Positions 16,449 through 26,000 of a stretch of DNA of 46,975 bases are shown piece after piece. The stretch's first letter is position 1. The number at the start of each line of letters is the position of its first letter. Under the pieces are notes generated by a model, which saw only the letters and a list, made by a program, of their open reading frames with translations, was not told where the DNA came from and searched no databases. A program made the position numbers and the translations under genes. The stretch covers positions 1-46,975 of the forward strand of contig JAFGBD010000067.1 in NCBI GenBank assembly GCA_016933335.1, read 5' to 3'. The stretch is from Bacteroidales bacterium. GTDB taxonomy: Bacteria > Bacteroidota > Bacteroidia > Bacteroidales > UBA10428.

Positions 16449-19016
16449 ATGCCCCAAAATAAAACCATAAAAATGAAACCACTAAACTCAGAATGTAAAG
16501 GTGATATCCTGTTATATGTTTTACTGTTGATGTTCAGTGCAGGAGCTTTATACAGTTGTCATCTGACCAGCCGGGAGGAATTCTCCCCAAAAATCAATGA
16601 ACTTGACTATTTTGAAGCACGCGGATTCAATATGTTTGTATTCAGTAACTGGTATGACGGCAACTTCAGTGATTCCAAGATCAGCGGCATCGAAATCATA
16701 CATCACGGGATACGTACTGCAACCAATGGCGATGTCAGGCTGAATGCCACACCACAGCAATGGGATCCTATCCCGACGTTTGTCGAACGAAAAATCAATC
16801 ATGAAACCAACACCATTGAGGCATACCTGAAGTACCCCGAATACAATTTCAGGTACAGGATCAGCGTAAAGGCAACAAATGAAGGCATGATACTGAGTGT
16901 TATACTTGACAAAAAGCTACCCCGGGAACTTACAGGTATTGCCGGATTTAACCTTGAGTTTTTGCCTTCTTCCTATTTCAAAAAGACATACCAGATGGAT
17001 GAAAAAAGCGGGATTCTCCCGCTTTATCCCGCCGGTAACATGAAAACCTCCGTTTCCGGTATCAATGAAACCCAACCGTTTGCAAAAGGAAACACACTGA
17101 TCCTTGCACCTGAAGATCCGGTGAGACGAATTGCCATCCATTCGGAAAAAAATGAACTTATGCTGTTTGACGGCCGCAGCAAAGCACAGAACGGATGGTA
17201 TGTGGTCAGAAGCCTGATCCCTCCCGACCGGTCAGATACCGTTATCAAATGGAGTCTCAAAGCCGGTATGGTTCGCGACTGGGTAAGACCGCCGGTGATC
17301 GCATATTCCCAGGTCGGATATCATCCTGATCAGCTCAAAAGGGTTGTGATTGAACTGGATAAAAACGATAAACCGCAAAAAAAAGCACACCTGCTGAAAA
17401 TCAGGTCTGACGGTAATGTCGATAAGAAGCACGAGTATGATGTTGTCAGGTGGGGTGATTACCTGAGATATCAATATTATACGTTTGATTTTACCCCGGT
17501 AAAAGAGGATGGTATCTATGTTATCGAATACAATAATAAGCGGACAGGACCATTCAGAATAGCCTGTAATGTTTACGAAGATGCATGGTATCCGACACTC
17601 GATGTTTTTTTCCCTGTTCAGATGGATCATATGCTTGTCAATGAGGCATACCGTGTCTGGCATGGTGCGGCACACCTGGATGATGCCCTTCAGGCACCGG
17701 TTAATCATGTGCATTTTGATTTATATGCGCAGGGACCTTCAACCGATTCACCTTACAGGCCGGGAGAACATATTCCCGGTTTAAACACCGGGGGATGGTT
17801 TGATGCCGGTGATTATGATATCAGAACACAGACACAATACTCGGTGATTATCAACCTGGTGATGGCATATGAGCATTTTGGCATCCAAAGGGACCAGACG
17901 ACCATTGACCAGAAAAAACGTTATGCAGATATCCATTTCCCGGACGGAAAACCTGATATACTTCAGCAAATTGAACATGGTGTTCTTGCCCTGATGGCTC
18001 AGTATAAGTCAGTCGGACATGCTATTCCCGGTATCATTTCATCAGATCTGTCACAGTATACACACCTGGGAGATGCATTAACGATGACAGATAACCTGAT
18101 ATATCATCCGGGACTGGACAGCTCTGAATCAGACGGGTATTACAGCGGCATTTTCGATGACAGGTGGGCATTTACGGGTAAATCGACACCCCTCGATTAT
18201 GGTTCTGTTTCTGCACTCGCTGCTGCCAGTCGTGCATTACGGGGATATAACGATCAACTCGCTGATGAATGCCTGAAGACCTCATTGAAGATCTGGTACG
18301 ATGAACACGGTCATGATCCTGATATCTTTTACCATGGAAACACAACCGGTGGAAGACTGGAAGACGAAGAACTGAAAGCCGCTGTTGAACTGCTGATAAC
18401 CACCGGTGATAAAAGGTTTGCCGAAAAAATCAATGAATTACTGCCATACATAGAAAAACAGTTTGTTTTTAATGCAACCACATCAGTTCGCGCCATACCA
18501 TATATGGATACCGGATATGTTGCAAGAATAAAAAACCTGGTGAGTATATACAGCGACTCACTTACCGGATTTGATAACAGGAATCCGTTTGGAGTACCCA
18601 TCTCAACTGGTGGATGGGCCGGAAGCGGACGGGTTATATATTTTGCCATCACAAACTACATCCTGCATGAAGCCTTCCCGGATCTGATTGACGCAGAATA
18701 TGTATACAGAGGATTAAATTATATTTTCGGTTGTCATCCTGGTTCCAATATATCATTTGTTTCAGGCATCGGAACAAATTCAAAAATGGTGGCATACGGA
18801 ATGAACCGCGCAGATTTTTCATTTATAGCCGGTGGCATCGTTCCGGGAGTACTGATCATCAAACCCGATTATCCTGAGAATAAAGAAGACTGGCCTTTCT
18901 TATGGGGCGAGAATGAATATGTGGTCAATCTCGGCGCCAGTTATATCTATCTTGTAAATGCTGCTGACAATTTACTGAATAACAACCGGAATAATGAACA
19001 GCAACCAATGCATTAA
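16449..19016 (+). CDS. GH9 glycoside hydrolase, lipoprotein with N-terminal extension
   Basis: A long (855-residue) GH9 enzyme. A lipobox (ALYSC, Cys37 from the first ATG, or Cys29 if translation starts at the ATG at 16473) predicts lipid anchoring. About residues 40-280 form a beta-rich extension I cannot assign. Then comes the Ig-like CelD_N-type domain (AYSQVGYHPDQLKRVVIEL, about 285-375) and the (alpha/alpha)6 catalytic domain with GGWFDAGDYDIRTQ (catalytic Asp452 and Asp455) and the late glutamate motif ENEYVVNLGASY. GH9 enzymes are mostly inverting endo-beta-1,4-glucanases, with some acting on xyloglucan or mixed-linkage glucans. It follows the GH3 gene by 156 bases and is probably in the same regulon. 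The start at 16449 or 16473 is uncertain. Confidence 0.9.
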   Translation: MPQNKTIKMKPLNSECKGDILLYVLLLMFSAGALYSCHLTSREEFSPKINELDYFEARGFNMFVFSNWYDGNFSDSKISGIEIIHHGIRTATNGDVRLNATPQQWDPIPTFVERKINHETNTIEAYLKYPEYNFRYRISVKATNEGMILSVILDKKLPRELTGIAGFNLEFLPSSYFKKTYQMDEKSGILPLYPAGNMKTSVSGINETQPFAKGNTLILAPEDPVRRIAIHSEKNELMLFDGRSKAQNGWYVVRSLIPPDRSDTVIKWSLKAGMVRDWVRPPVIAYSQVGYHPDQLKRVVIELDKNDKPQKKAHLLKIRSDGNVDKKHEYDVVRWGDYLRYQYYTFDFTPVKEDGIYVIEYNNKRTGPFRIACNVYEDAWYPTLDVFFPVQMDHMLVNEAYRVWHGAAHLDDALQAPVNHVHFDLYAQGPSTDSPYRPGEHIPGLNTGGWFDAGDYDIRTQTQYSVIINLVMAYEHFGIQRDQTTIDQKKRYADIHFPDGKPDILQQIEHGVLALMAQYKSVGHAIPGIISSDLSQYTHLGDALTMTDNLIYHPGLDSSESDGYYSGIFDDRWAFTGKSTPLDYGSVSALAAASRALRGYNDQLADECLKTSLKIWYDEHGHDPDIFYHGNTTGGRLEDEELKAAVELLITTGDKRFAEKINELLPYIEKQFVFNATTSVRAIPYMDTGYVARIKNLVSIYSDSLTGFDNRNPFGVPISTGGWAGSGRVIYFAITNYILHEAFPDLIDAEYVYRGLNYIFGCHPGSNISFVSGIGTNSKMVAYGMNRADFSFIAGGIVPGVLIIKPDYPENKEDWPFLWGENEYVVNLGASYIYLVNAADNLLNNNRNNEQQPMH

Positions 19017-19021
19017 ATCAC

Positions 19022-20311
19022 TTATAAAACGGATAAAAGTTTTTCAAGCCGGTTTCCTCTTGAACCTTTTATAAGTATCAGGTTCGATTGAAATGCGGAA
19101 GAATCCGTCTCTTTCATGAAATCCTCCACGGTTCTGTAACATCTGAAATGTTGTCCTTTAACCGCTTCAAGGAAGGAATCACCGATCAGAAAAACATTTT
19201 CGCACTGCCGGGCAGTAAGATAATCAATGATCTTTTGATGCTCTGCCAAAGAAAAATCACCGAGCTCAAGCATTTGTCCGATGATAAATATCTTCTTCCT
19301 GCCCTCCATTTCAAGAAAGTTTTCAATTGCCGGTATGATGCTTGAAGGATTTGCGTTGTATGCATCCATAACAATTTTATTACGACCGGAGTCAATGAGT
19401 TGCGACCTGTAATTATCGGGCTGATAATCTTCTATGGCTTGTCTGATTTTCTCGTTTGAGACACTAAAATAGTTGCCGGCAGCAACTGCAGCAAGGATAT
19501 TTTCAATGTTATATTTACCAACCAGTCTGGTTTTTGATATGAATTCATCATTGTCGACCCGGATGTTAAGGATTAAGAACGGGTCACTGGAAACCAGCGT
19601 TCCATTTAAATACGCATTGTTGTAGAAAACACAATTCCTGTATTCACCGGATAAAAGCAATTTCACCTGCGGATCATTATCATTTACAAAGATCGTTTTC
19701 TGATTCTTCATCAGGTAAACAAATAATTCTCCTTTGGTTTTCCTGACTCCATCAATACTTCCGAAGCCTTCAAGGTGTGCCTTCCCGATATTTGTTATCA
19801 ATCCGTAATCGGGTCTGGCAATTTCACAGAGAGCGGCTATTTCTCCCGGATGACTGGCCCCCATTTCAATGATGCCGATCTCAGTATCTTTGGTCATGGA
19901 AAGCAAGGTCAGGGGAACCCCGATATGGTTATTTAAATTGCCAACTGTAGAAACCACCCTGAATTTCTGACCCAGTATGTTATGGCACAATTCCTTGGTT
20001 GTTGTCTTTCCGTTTGAACCGGTAATGGCAAATAATCTTGCAGGAATAACACTTCTGTGGTACCTGGCGAGTTTCTGAAGAGTGGCCAGTGTATCTTTAA
20101 CCCTGATGAATCTATCGTTCCTGGATTTTTCCGAATCATCAATGACAGCGCAAACAGCTCCTTTTTCAAGAGCTTCACCGGCAAATTCAGAACCATTGAA
20201 ATTTGGCCCGCGTAAGCCGAAGAAAACTGATCCGGGCAGTATATTCCGGGTATCAACAGAAACAAGGGGATGGTTTGAAAAAATTTGATATAGTTGCTTT
20301 ATGATATTCAT
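19022..20311 (-). CDS. murF: MurF, UDP-MurNAc-tripeptide:D-Ala-D-Ala ligase
   Basis: A 429-residue Mur ligase. The N-terminal domain (VSVDTRNILPGSVFFGLRG) binds UDP-MurNAc-tripeptide. The central ATP-binding P-loop is GSNGKTTTKELC, with EMGASHPGEI and ITNIGKAHLEGFGS downstream and the C-terminal YNANPSS motif that places it in the MurF branch. It adds D-Ala-D-Ala to complete the peptidoglycan precursor pentapeptide in the cytoplasm. I use the ATG at 20311; a TTG 6 codons upstream is less likely and would lie against the upstream terminator. It ends 5 bases from the convergent GH9 gene and lies downstream of gldJ, separated by a terminator hairpin. Confidence 0.95.
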   Translation of the reverse strand: MNIIKQLYQIFSNHPLVSVDTRNILPGSVFFGLRGPNFNGSEFAGEALEKGAVCAVIDDSEKSRNDRFIRVKDTLATLQKLARYHRSVIPARLFAITGSNGKTTTKELCHNILGQKFRVVSTVGNLNNHIGVPLTLLSMTKDTEIGIIEMGASHPGEIAALCEIARPDYGLITNIGKAHLEGFGSIDGVRKTKGELFVYLMKNQKTIFVNDNDPQVKLLLSGEYRNCVFYNNAYLNGTLVSSDPFLILNIRVDNDEFISKTRLVGKYNIENILAAVAAGNYFSVSNEKIRQAIEDYQPDNYRSQLIDSGRNKIVMDAYNANPSSIIPAIENFLEMEGRKKIFIIGQMLELGDFSLAEHQKIIDYLTARQCENVFLIGDSFLEAVKGQHFRCYRTVEDFMKETDSSAFQSNLILIKGSRGNRLEKLLSVL

Positions 20312-20327
20312 ATCCCTTTGTTCATAC

Positions 20328-20356
20328 AAAAAAACCTCATTATTGCTAATGAGGTT
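20328..20356 (-). terminator. Rho-independent terminator after gldJ
   Basis: Perfect 10-bp stem AACCTCATTA / TAATGAGGTT (20333-20342, 20347-20356) with a TTGC loop. On the minus strand it is followed by a run of Ts (the A run at 20328-20334 on plus). It lies between gldJ and murF, so murF needs read-through or its own promoter. Confidence 0.8.
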
Positions 20357-20380
20357 CTTTTATCATTATCATTCATATTT

Positions 20381-21874
20381 TTAAAATCCGATCGGCGTTC
20401 CGACTCTTGTCATGGCACAGCGGAAACCAAGATCGTCGCGTGACTGGTCTTCATCAAGGAATCTCCTCGTACCGGGACTCAGCCAGAATGCCCTGTCTCT
20501 CCATGAACCGCCCTTGTAAACCCTTGATTTGTCACTTACCAGTGTCGCGGCTTCCTGCCCTTCAATATCACGTATATACATCCTTCTGGAATCAAGTGTT
20601 TGTGACGGTGCATCCACAGCCCAGTTAACTCCTTCGATGACGCTTGATTCATAATCCCCGTCCATATAGTTCTTGTAATATGACTTTTTATAGTTCCACC
20701 TGTTGATTGCTTCCTCTTCTGTTACAGGACGGTATCTTAATCTTCCAAGGCTGTCTTTTTCAGCCACATTGCCTTCTTCATCTGTTTCCAGTGTCATAAA
20801 TACATTACCACGGAAAGGATTGAACTCGTCAAAATCCTGAAATGTCATTGCCCTGTAAACATCTTCAACCCATTCATTTACATTTCCGGCCATACAATAC
20901 AGGCCATAGTCATTTGGCCAGTATGACTCAACCGGCGACGGAATTGGTGCATTGTCATTCAGATCACCTGCAACACCCATATAGTCACCCCTGCCACGTA
21001 CGAAGTTGGCCCTCATCTGGCCCCTGTACTTTTTAACATCATTTCTTACATTATGACCATCCCACGGATAAATTCTTCGTTCATAGATACGTTCCTCATA
21101 AGAATTACCAATGAGTGCAAGTGCGGCAAATTCCCATTCTGCTTCGGTAGGCAGGCGGTATTTCGGTAAAAGTATGCCATCTTCAAGCTGAACCCTTCTG
21201 AACTCCTGGTTGGGATCCAGTGATGGCAGGTTTTTATTGACCATTCCTTCATATTGTCCGACAAGATATGCATCGGTATTAAAATTTTCTTCACCAAGCT
21301 GATTCGGATCAGGATTCAGAATACCCTCGCGAATAAGAATACCTTCGTTTACCCGGTCTGTTCTCCATGAGCAATAGTCGGTTGCCTGCAGCCAGTTAAC
21401 ACCGACTACAGGATAGTCGTTATATGCAGGATGCCTGAAATAATACATGACATAGGGTTCATTATAAGCCATTGGCCTTCTCCATACCAGTGTATCCGGT
21501 AAAGCTTTCCTGTAAACCTCGGGGTAATCAATGAATACCCTGCTTATCCAGAAAAGATATTCTCTGTAGTCAACATTTCTGACTTCGGTTTGATCCATAT
21601 AAAAGGAACTGACCGTAACCCTGCGCGGAACATTGTTCCATTGATACATGACATCCTGTTCAACCCTGCCCATTGTAAAAGTACCACCTTCTATAAAAAT
21701 AAGTCCAGGCCCGGTTTCCTGATCATATCCAAACTTGACCTCAAATCCTCCCATTTCAGGATCGTTATAATTCCATCCGGTTGTGGTTGATACCTTTCTT
21801 GAACCTCCTCCGCATGCTGAAAGGATTATTAACAAAACAAAAATTTTTGCTAATGCTGAATACTTGATGTTCAT
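20381..21874 (-). CDS. gldJ: GldJ, gliding motility/T9SS lipoprotein with FGE-sulfatase domain
   Basis: A 497-residue lipoprotein: the signal peptide ends in LSAC with Cys21. After a short Gly/Ser linker it reads GWNYNDPEMGGFEV then GPGLIFIEGGTFTMG, the start of the formylglycine-generating-enzyme-like domain that fills the rest of the protein (FYMDQTEVRNVDYREYL, YPVVGVNWLQATDYC, RLPTEAEWEFAA, YCMAGNVNEWVEDVYR, VYKGGSWRDRAFWLSPGTRR). GldJ is needed for gliding and T9SS stability in Flavobacterium and for T9SS function more broadly; it is not thought to be an enzyme. The related GldK is a possible alternative, but the opening motif and the porU-porV linkage favour GldJ. Its predicted promoter is at 21895-21927. 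Confidence 0.9.
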   Translation of the reverse strand: MNIKYSALAKIFVLLIILSACGGGSRKVSTTTGWNYNDPEMGGFEVKFGYDQETGPGLIFIEGGTFTMGRVEQDVMYQWNNVPRRVTVSSFYMDQTEVRNVDYREYLFWISRVFIDYPEVYRKALPDTLVWRRPMAYNEPYVMYYFRHPAYNDYPVVGVNWLQATDYCSWRTDRVNEGILIREGILNPDPNQLGEENFNTDAYLVGQYEGMVNKNLPSLDPNQEFRRVQLEDGILLPKYRLPTEAEWEFAALALIGNSYEERIYERRIYPWDGHNVRNDVKKYRGQMRANFVRGRGDYMGVAGDLNDNAPIPSPVESYWPNDYGLYCMAGNVNEWVEDVYRAMTFQDFDEFNPFRGNVFMTLETDEEGNVAEKDSLGRLRYRPVTEEEAINRWNYKKSYYKNYMDGDYESSVIEGVNWAVDAPSQTLDSRRMYIRDIEGQEAATLVSDKSRVYKGGSWRDRAFWLSPGTRRFLDEDQSRDDLGFRCAMTRVGTPIGF

Positions 21875-21894
21875 TGTTTTGCAGTTTTATTATT

Positions 21895-21927
21895 CAAATA
21901 TAATAATAATTAACTCTAATTTACAAC
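21895..21927 (-). promoter_or_regulatory. Predicted gldJ promoter
   Basis: On the minus strand TATATTTG (21902-21895) matches the Bacteroidota -7 box TAnnTTTG exactly. A -33-like GTTG lies at 21927-21924, 21 bases upstream. The start codon is about 21 bases downstream of the -7 box. Confidence 0.5.
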
Positions 21928-21965
21928 AATATTTTATTCTAATTAATAACAATCAGGAAAAATAA

Positions 21966-22943
21966 CTAAATCCCGTGGCATTTTACTGCACCTCTTTTTT
22001 TTCTTTTACCATTATACATAAAACGATACAAAAATGTTACCTCATGTGCTCCCATTCCCGGTGAAAAAAAACGAATATTTTTCATATTAACGTCACAGGC
22101 ATAATAAAAATTGTATGCCTTCCACGAAAAACCCGCTATAAGGATGACGGCATCAAAGTTAAATCTGAGATCCTGCCGTGCCCATAATCCGAATATAAAC
22201 GGATTCATCTCACAGTTCGCCCCGTAAACAAGTTCCTGGTATTGCCCCTGCTGCTGAAACAGGAAACCGGGTACCAGAGAAACATCGCGGGATCTGTTCC
22301 AACGAAAAAGATCAAACTTCCCGTATATATGTGCTGTATAACGCCTGGATAATGATAAAAACTCCGGTTCACCATCGTGTCTTACCGGCCGGGTGAGATG
22401 ATGAACCGCTATGCCTGAATAATAGCGGTTATCATAATTCATGTTTATCCCAAGAGAAAAATCACCGTATCCCGACTTATAATTATCATAATCAACAGGT
22501 TCGCTGCCTGAATGGTTGCCCGTTATATCAGATTCAAAAACAAACCTGTTCTCATTTACATCCTGGAAGAAATATGATAACCCTAGACCTCCGGCTATTC
22601 TTAACATATCCGATACCTGAACTGAATAAGCATATACTCCTTCCAGCGAAGTCTGGATTATTGCTCCCTGTGCCTGATTGTCATGAATAAGGTTAACACC
22701 GAAAGCACTGTTCATTGTTTCAACAGGCTGGATGTAGTTGGCACAATAAGTCACAAAGGCCGAATTCATCGCAGGCCACTGATTTCTGTAAGTGGCACTT
22801 AACCGGGGATCTTGAATGGATGCAACGGAGGAAGGATTTAAATAAGGCAGAGCGAACAGGAAGTTTGAATAATGAGGATCCTGGGCAACGCTTAAACCTG
22901 CATCCAGCAATAACGACAATATGATCATTATTTTTATTCTCAT
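21966..22943 (-). CDS. PorP/SprF family type IX secretion membrane protein
   Basis: A 325-residue protein with an N-terminal signal peptide (ending near LSVAQ). The mature start QDPHYSNFLFALPYLNPSSVA is a variant of the family signature, followed by RNQWPAMNSAF. Beta-strand-rich sequence (GDFSLGINMNYDNRYYSGIAVHHLTRP; FIFGLWARQDLRFNFDAVI) fits an outer-membrane barrel. It lies upstream of gldJ on the same strand, with 91 bases between them, and diverges from porU. It is only distantly similar to the PorP/SprF protein at 3189-4166. No type B cargo gene is adjacent, so it could be the core PorP or a partner for cargo encoded elsewhere; I cannot choose between these. Confidence 0.9.
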   Translation of the reverse strand: MRIKIMIILSLLLDAGLSVAQDPHYSNFLFALPYLNPSSVASIQDPRLSATYRNQWPAMNSAFVTYCANYIQPVETMNSAFGVNLIHDNQAQGAIIQTSLEGVYAYSVQVSDMLRIAGGLGLSYFFQDVNENRFVFESDITGNHSGSEPVDYDNYKSGYGDFSLGINMNYDNRYYSGIAVHHLTRPVRHDGEPEFLSLSRRYTAHIYGKFDLFRWNRSRDVSLVPGFLFQQQGQYQELVYGANCEMNPFIFGLWARQDLRFNFDAVILIAGFSWKAYNFYYACDVNMKNIRFFSPGMGAHEVTFLYRFMYNGKRKKRGAVKCHGI

Positions 22944-23086
22944 TTAACCTTTACAAAGGAATGATGTTTATTAAGACAGATACAATAATAAAAATGGTTC
23001 TCCGTTTACAATTCATGGCTGCCGGTCAAATTATGAAAGAGTCCTTTGTTATTTTTATTATTTTCGTGAATAATTACTGCAAATAT

Positions 23087-26000
23087 ATGAGGTATTTGCT
23101 CATTTTATTTATATTCTTATCCAATTCAGTCTTAAGCCAGGAACTGATATTGAACAGATCTCTCAACTGGAAATCCGGTCTTAAAGCCGATCAGAAGAGA
23201 GAATCAGATAATGATCCTGTGACATTAAGAAAATACCTGCATTTTGAAAATGCTGTTTATAAAAATGCTGAGACATTGTTCCCTTATTACAATGAACTCA
23301 TTCCTGTTCCGGATTATTATCACAATCCTCAAATAAAAATCAGGGATATACATTATCAGCCTGTTGCTCCCGATGAACTGGAGGGTGTAGGGATGCTGGA
23401 TGAACTGCCTTCCGAATTTGCTTTGAATACCATTCAAACATGGAACCGGAAGACTCCTTCGTTATCTTTGAGCCTGCTTCCGTTACGAAGGAATCCCAAA
23501 ACAAATGCAATTGAAAAGCTGACATCCTTCAGCCTGGAAATAATACCGGGAGATAAGCCTGCCGCGATCACCGGTATGAATAAATCTGCTGACCAGGTAT
23601 TTCAGGAAACTTCAATCTTATCGTCTGGAGAATGGTTCAGGGTATCTGTTCAGCATTCGGGTATTTACAGGCTTACATATTCTGATCTTACCGGACTTGG
23701 AATATCCGATCCGGAAAACATCAGGATCTATGGCAACGGAGGAAAAACACTGCCGTTGATGAACCGTGAACCCCGGCCGGATGATCTGAAAGAGAATGCT
23801 ATATATATGGAAAAAGGCTCTGACGGGATTTTCAATACGGGCGACTATATATTGTTTTACGGCCAGGGTACTGTAACATGGGAATATGACCAGTCGAAAG
23901 AGTTTTTCAGACATTTGGTCAACAACTATAGCGGATATTCATATTATTTCCTGACTTCCTCGTTCGGACCGGGTAAAAGAATAGAATCCGTAACGGTGCC
24001 GGCCGAACCTGCAGATACTGTCGTTACCTCATTTGACGATCATGATTATCACGAAAAAAATTTAGATAATCTAATACAGTCGGGCCGCCAGTGGTTTGGT
24101 GAAAAATTTGATTACTCAACCATCTTTGATACCACATTTCAATTCCCGAACCTGGTATTAACATCTCCGGTCATCCTGGAAGCAAATGTTGCCAGCAGGT
24201 CCTCATCAACCAGGAATTTCAGTTTCACAATCAACAATCAGTACAGTGAGCTGATCAGTGTCGGAAGTATCAATCTGACCGATAATGTAGGGACTTACGC
24301 TAAGCAAAGCAGAAAGCTGATCCCGTTCTTAAGCAATGGTGACAACATTGCTCTGAAAATAACCTATGACAAAGATGAAAATTCGGATGATGGATGGCTC
24401 GACTATATAACTGTTAATGCAAGAAGGCAACTGGCACTGACGACCGGACCTTTATTCTTCAGAGATGCACAATCGGTAAAACCGGACAGAATAGCTGAGT
24501 TCAGGATTCAGAGCGCAGATGATCAAACCATCATCTGGGACATTACCTATATATTCAATGTCCGCCGTATTGAGGCATCGGCTTATGGCGGAGTAATGGC
24601 ATTCAAAGCTTATGCTGATGAGCTCAAAGAGTATGTTGCATTCAGCAGAAACATGGAATTTCCAACCCCTTTCATCGACAAAAACAATGCACAGGTTGAG
24701 AACCAGAATCTTCATGGCACTGCACCCCATAAAATGCTGATCGTAACACATCCTATGTTCTTAAGTCAGGCAGAGAGGCTGGCTGAATTTCACCGTATAC
24801 AGGATGGCTTTAGTGTCATCGTTACAACAACCGATAAGATCTACAATGAATTCTCATTAGGAATGCCTGATATCAGTGCTATAAGAGATTTCGCCCGGAT
24901 GCTGTATAACAGGTCGGGGGAGGATGAAAATGCCCTGAAGTACCTTCTTTTATTTGGTGACGGATCCTATAATAACTTTTCAAAGAAAGAAGGCAATCCT
25001 AATTTTGTGCCAACCTATCAGTCTTCAAACTCCATGACCTATACCCAATCTTATGTTTCAGACGATTTTTACGGATTTCTTGATTCGGATGAAGGAGGCA
25101 GCGATTCCATGGAATATTATATTCTTGATATCGGCATCGGACGATTGCCTGTCGGTGATACAACCGAGGCAAACGCTGTCCTGGAAAAAATACTTTCATA
25201 CGATTCCGCTTCAACAATGCAGGATTGGAGAAATACACTGCTCTTTGTAGGTGACGATCAGGATGGTAACACACATATGGAACAAGCCAATGATCTTGCT
25301 GATTATATCAGAACCAGTTATCCGGGCTTTGTCGTGAAAAAAGTATTGCTGGATGCTTACAAACAAGTAACCTCATCAAGCGGGAGCCGATACCCGGATG
25401 TCAATAAAACGATCCTGGATAACTTCAATAAAGGGATACTGATATTTAATTATACCGGACACGGCAGTGAAAACGGGATTGCCGAAGAACAAATTCTGCA
25501 AAAACAGGATATAGAGAAACTGAAAAACAAAGGGAAATATCCTCTTTTCATCACAGCTACCTGTGAATTCAGCAGGTGGGATAATATGTTAATTGACAAA
25601 AACGATGGCAAATACAAAGAACAGACATCAGCCGGAGAGGCAGCCCTCCTGAATCCCGTTGGAGGAGCAATTGCACTGCTTTCAACAACAAGGGTTGTTT
25701 ATTCACACTTGAATCATTACCTAAACCAGAACTTCTATTATAAGGCATTTCTAACGGATGGGAAGGGAAAGCGTTACAGGATGGGTGATATCACCAGGTT
25801 AACAAAAAATGCAGCAGGGCAGGATCGGAATAAACTGAATTTTACCCTGTTAGGAGATCCGGCATTGCAACTTGCCTATCCCGAATATCAGGTTATAACC
25901 GACTCAATCAACGGCATAAATACAGTTCAGCCGCCCGACACCCTGAAAGCCTTTAAGGAGATCACTGTTGCCGGTCATATTACCAATAAGGATGATCTCC

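Noticed and set aside
17232..17714. 160-codon minus-strand ORF inside the GH9 gene
   Set aside because: It lies fully within a well-supported plus-strand gene with catalytic motifs, and its composition shows no sensible domain.
22961..23086. 42-codon N-terminal extension of PorU
   Set aside because: Starting at 23087 gives a standard signal peptide; the longer form buries it behind a second unrelated hydrophobic stretch.
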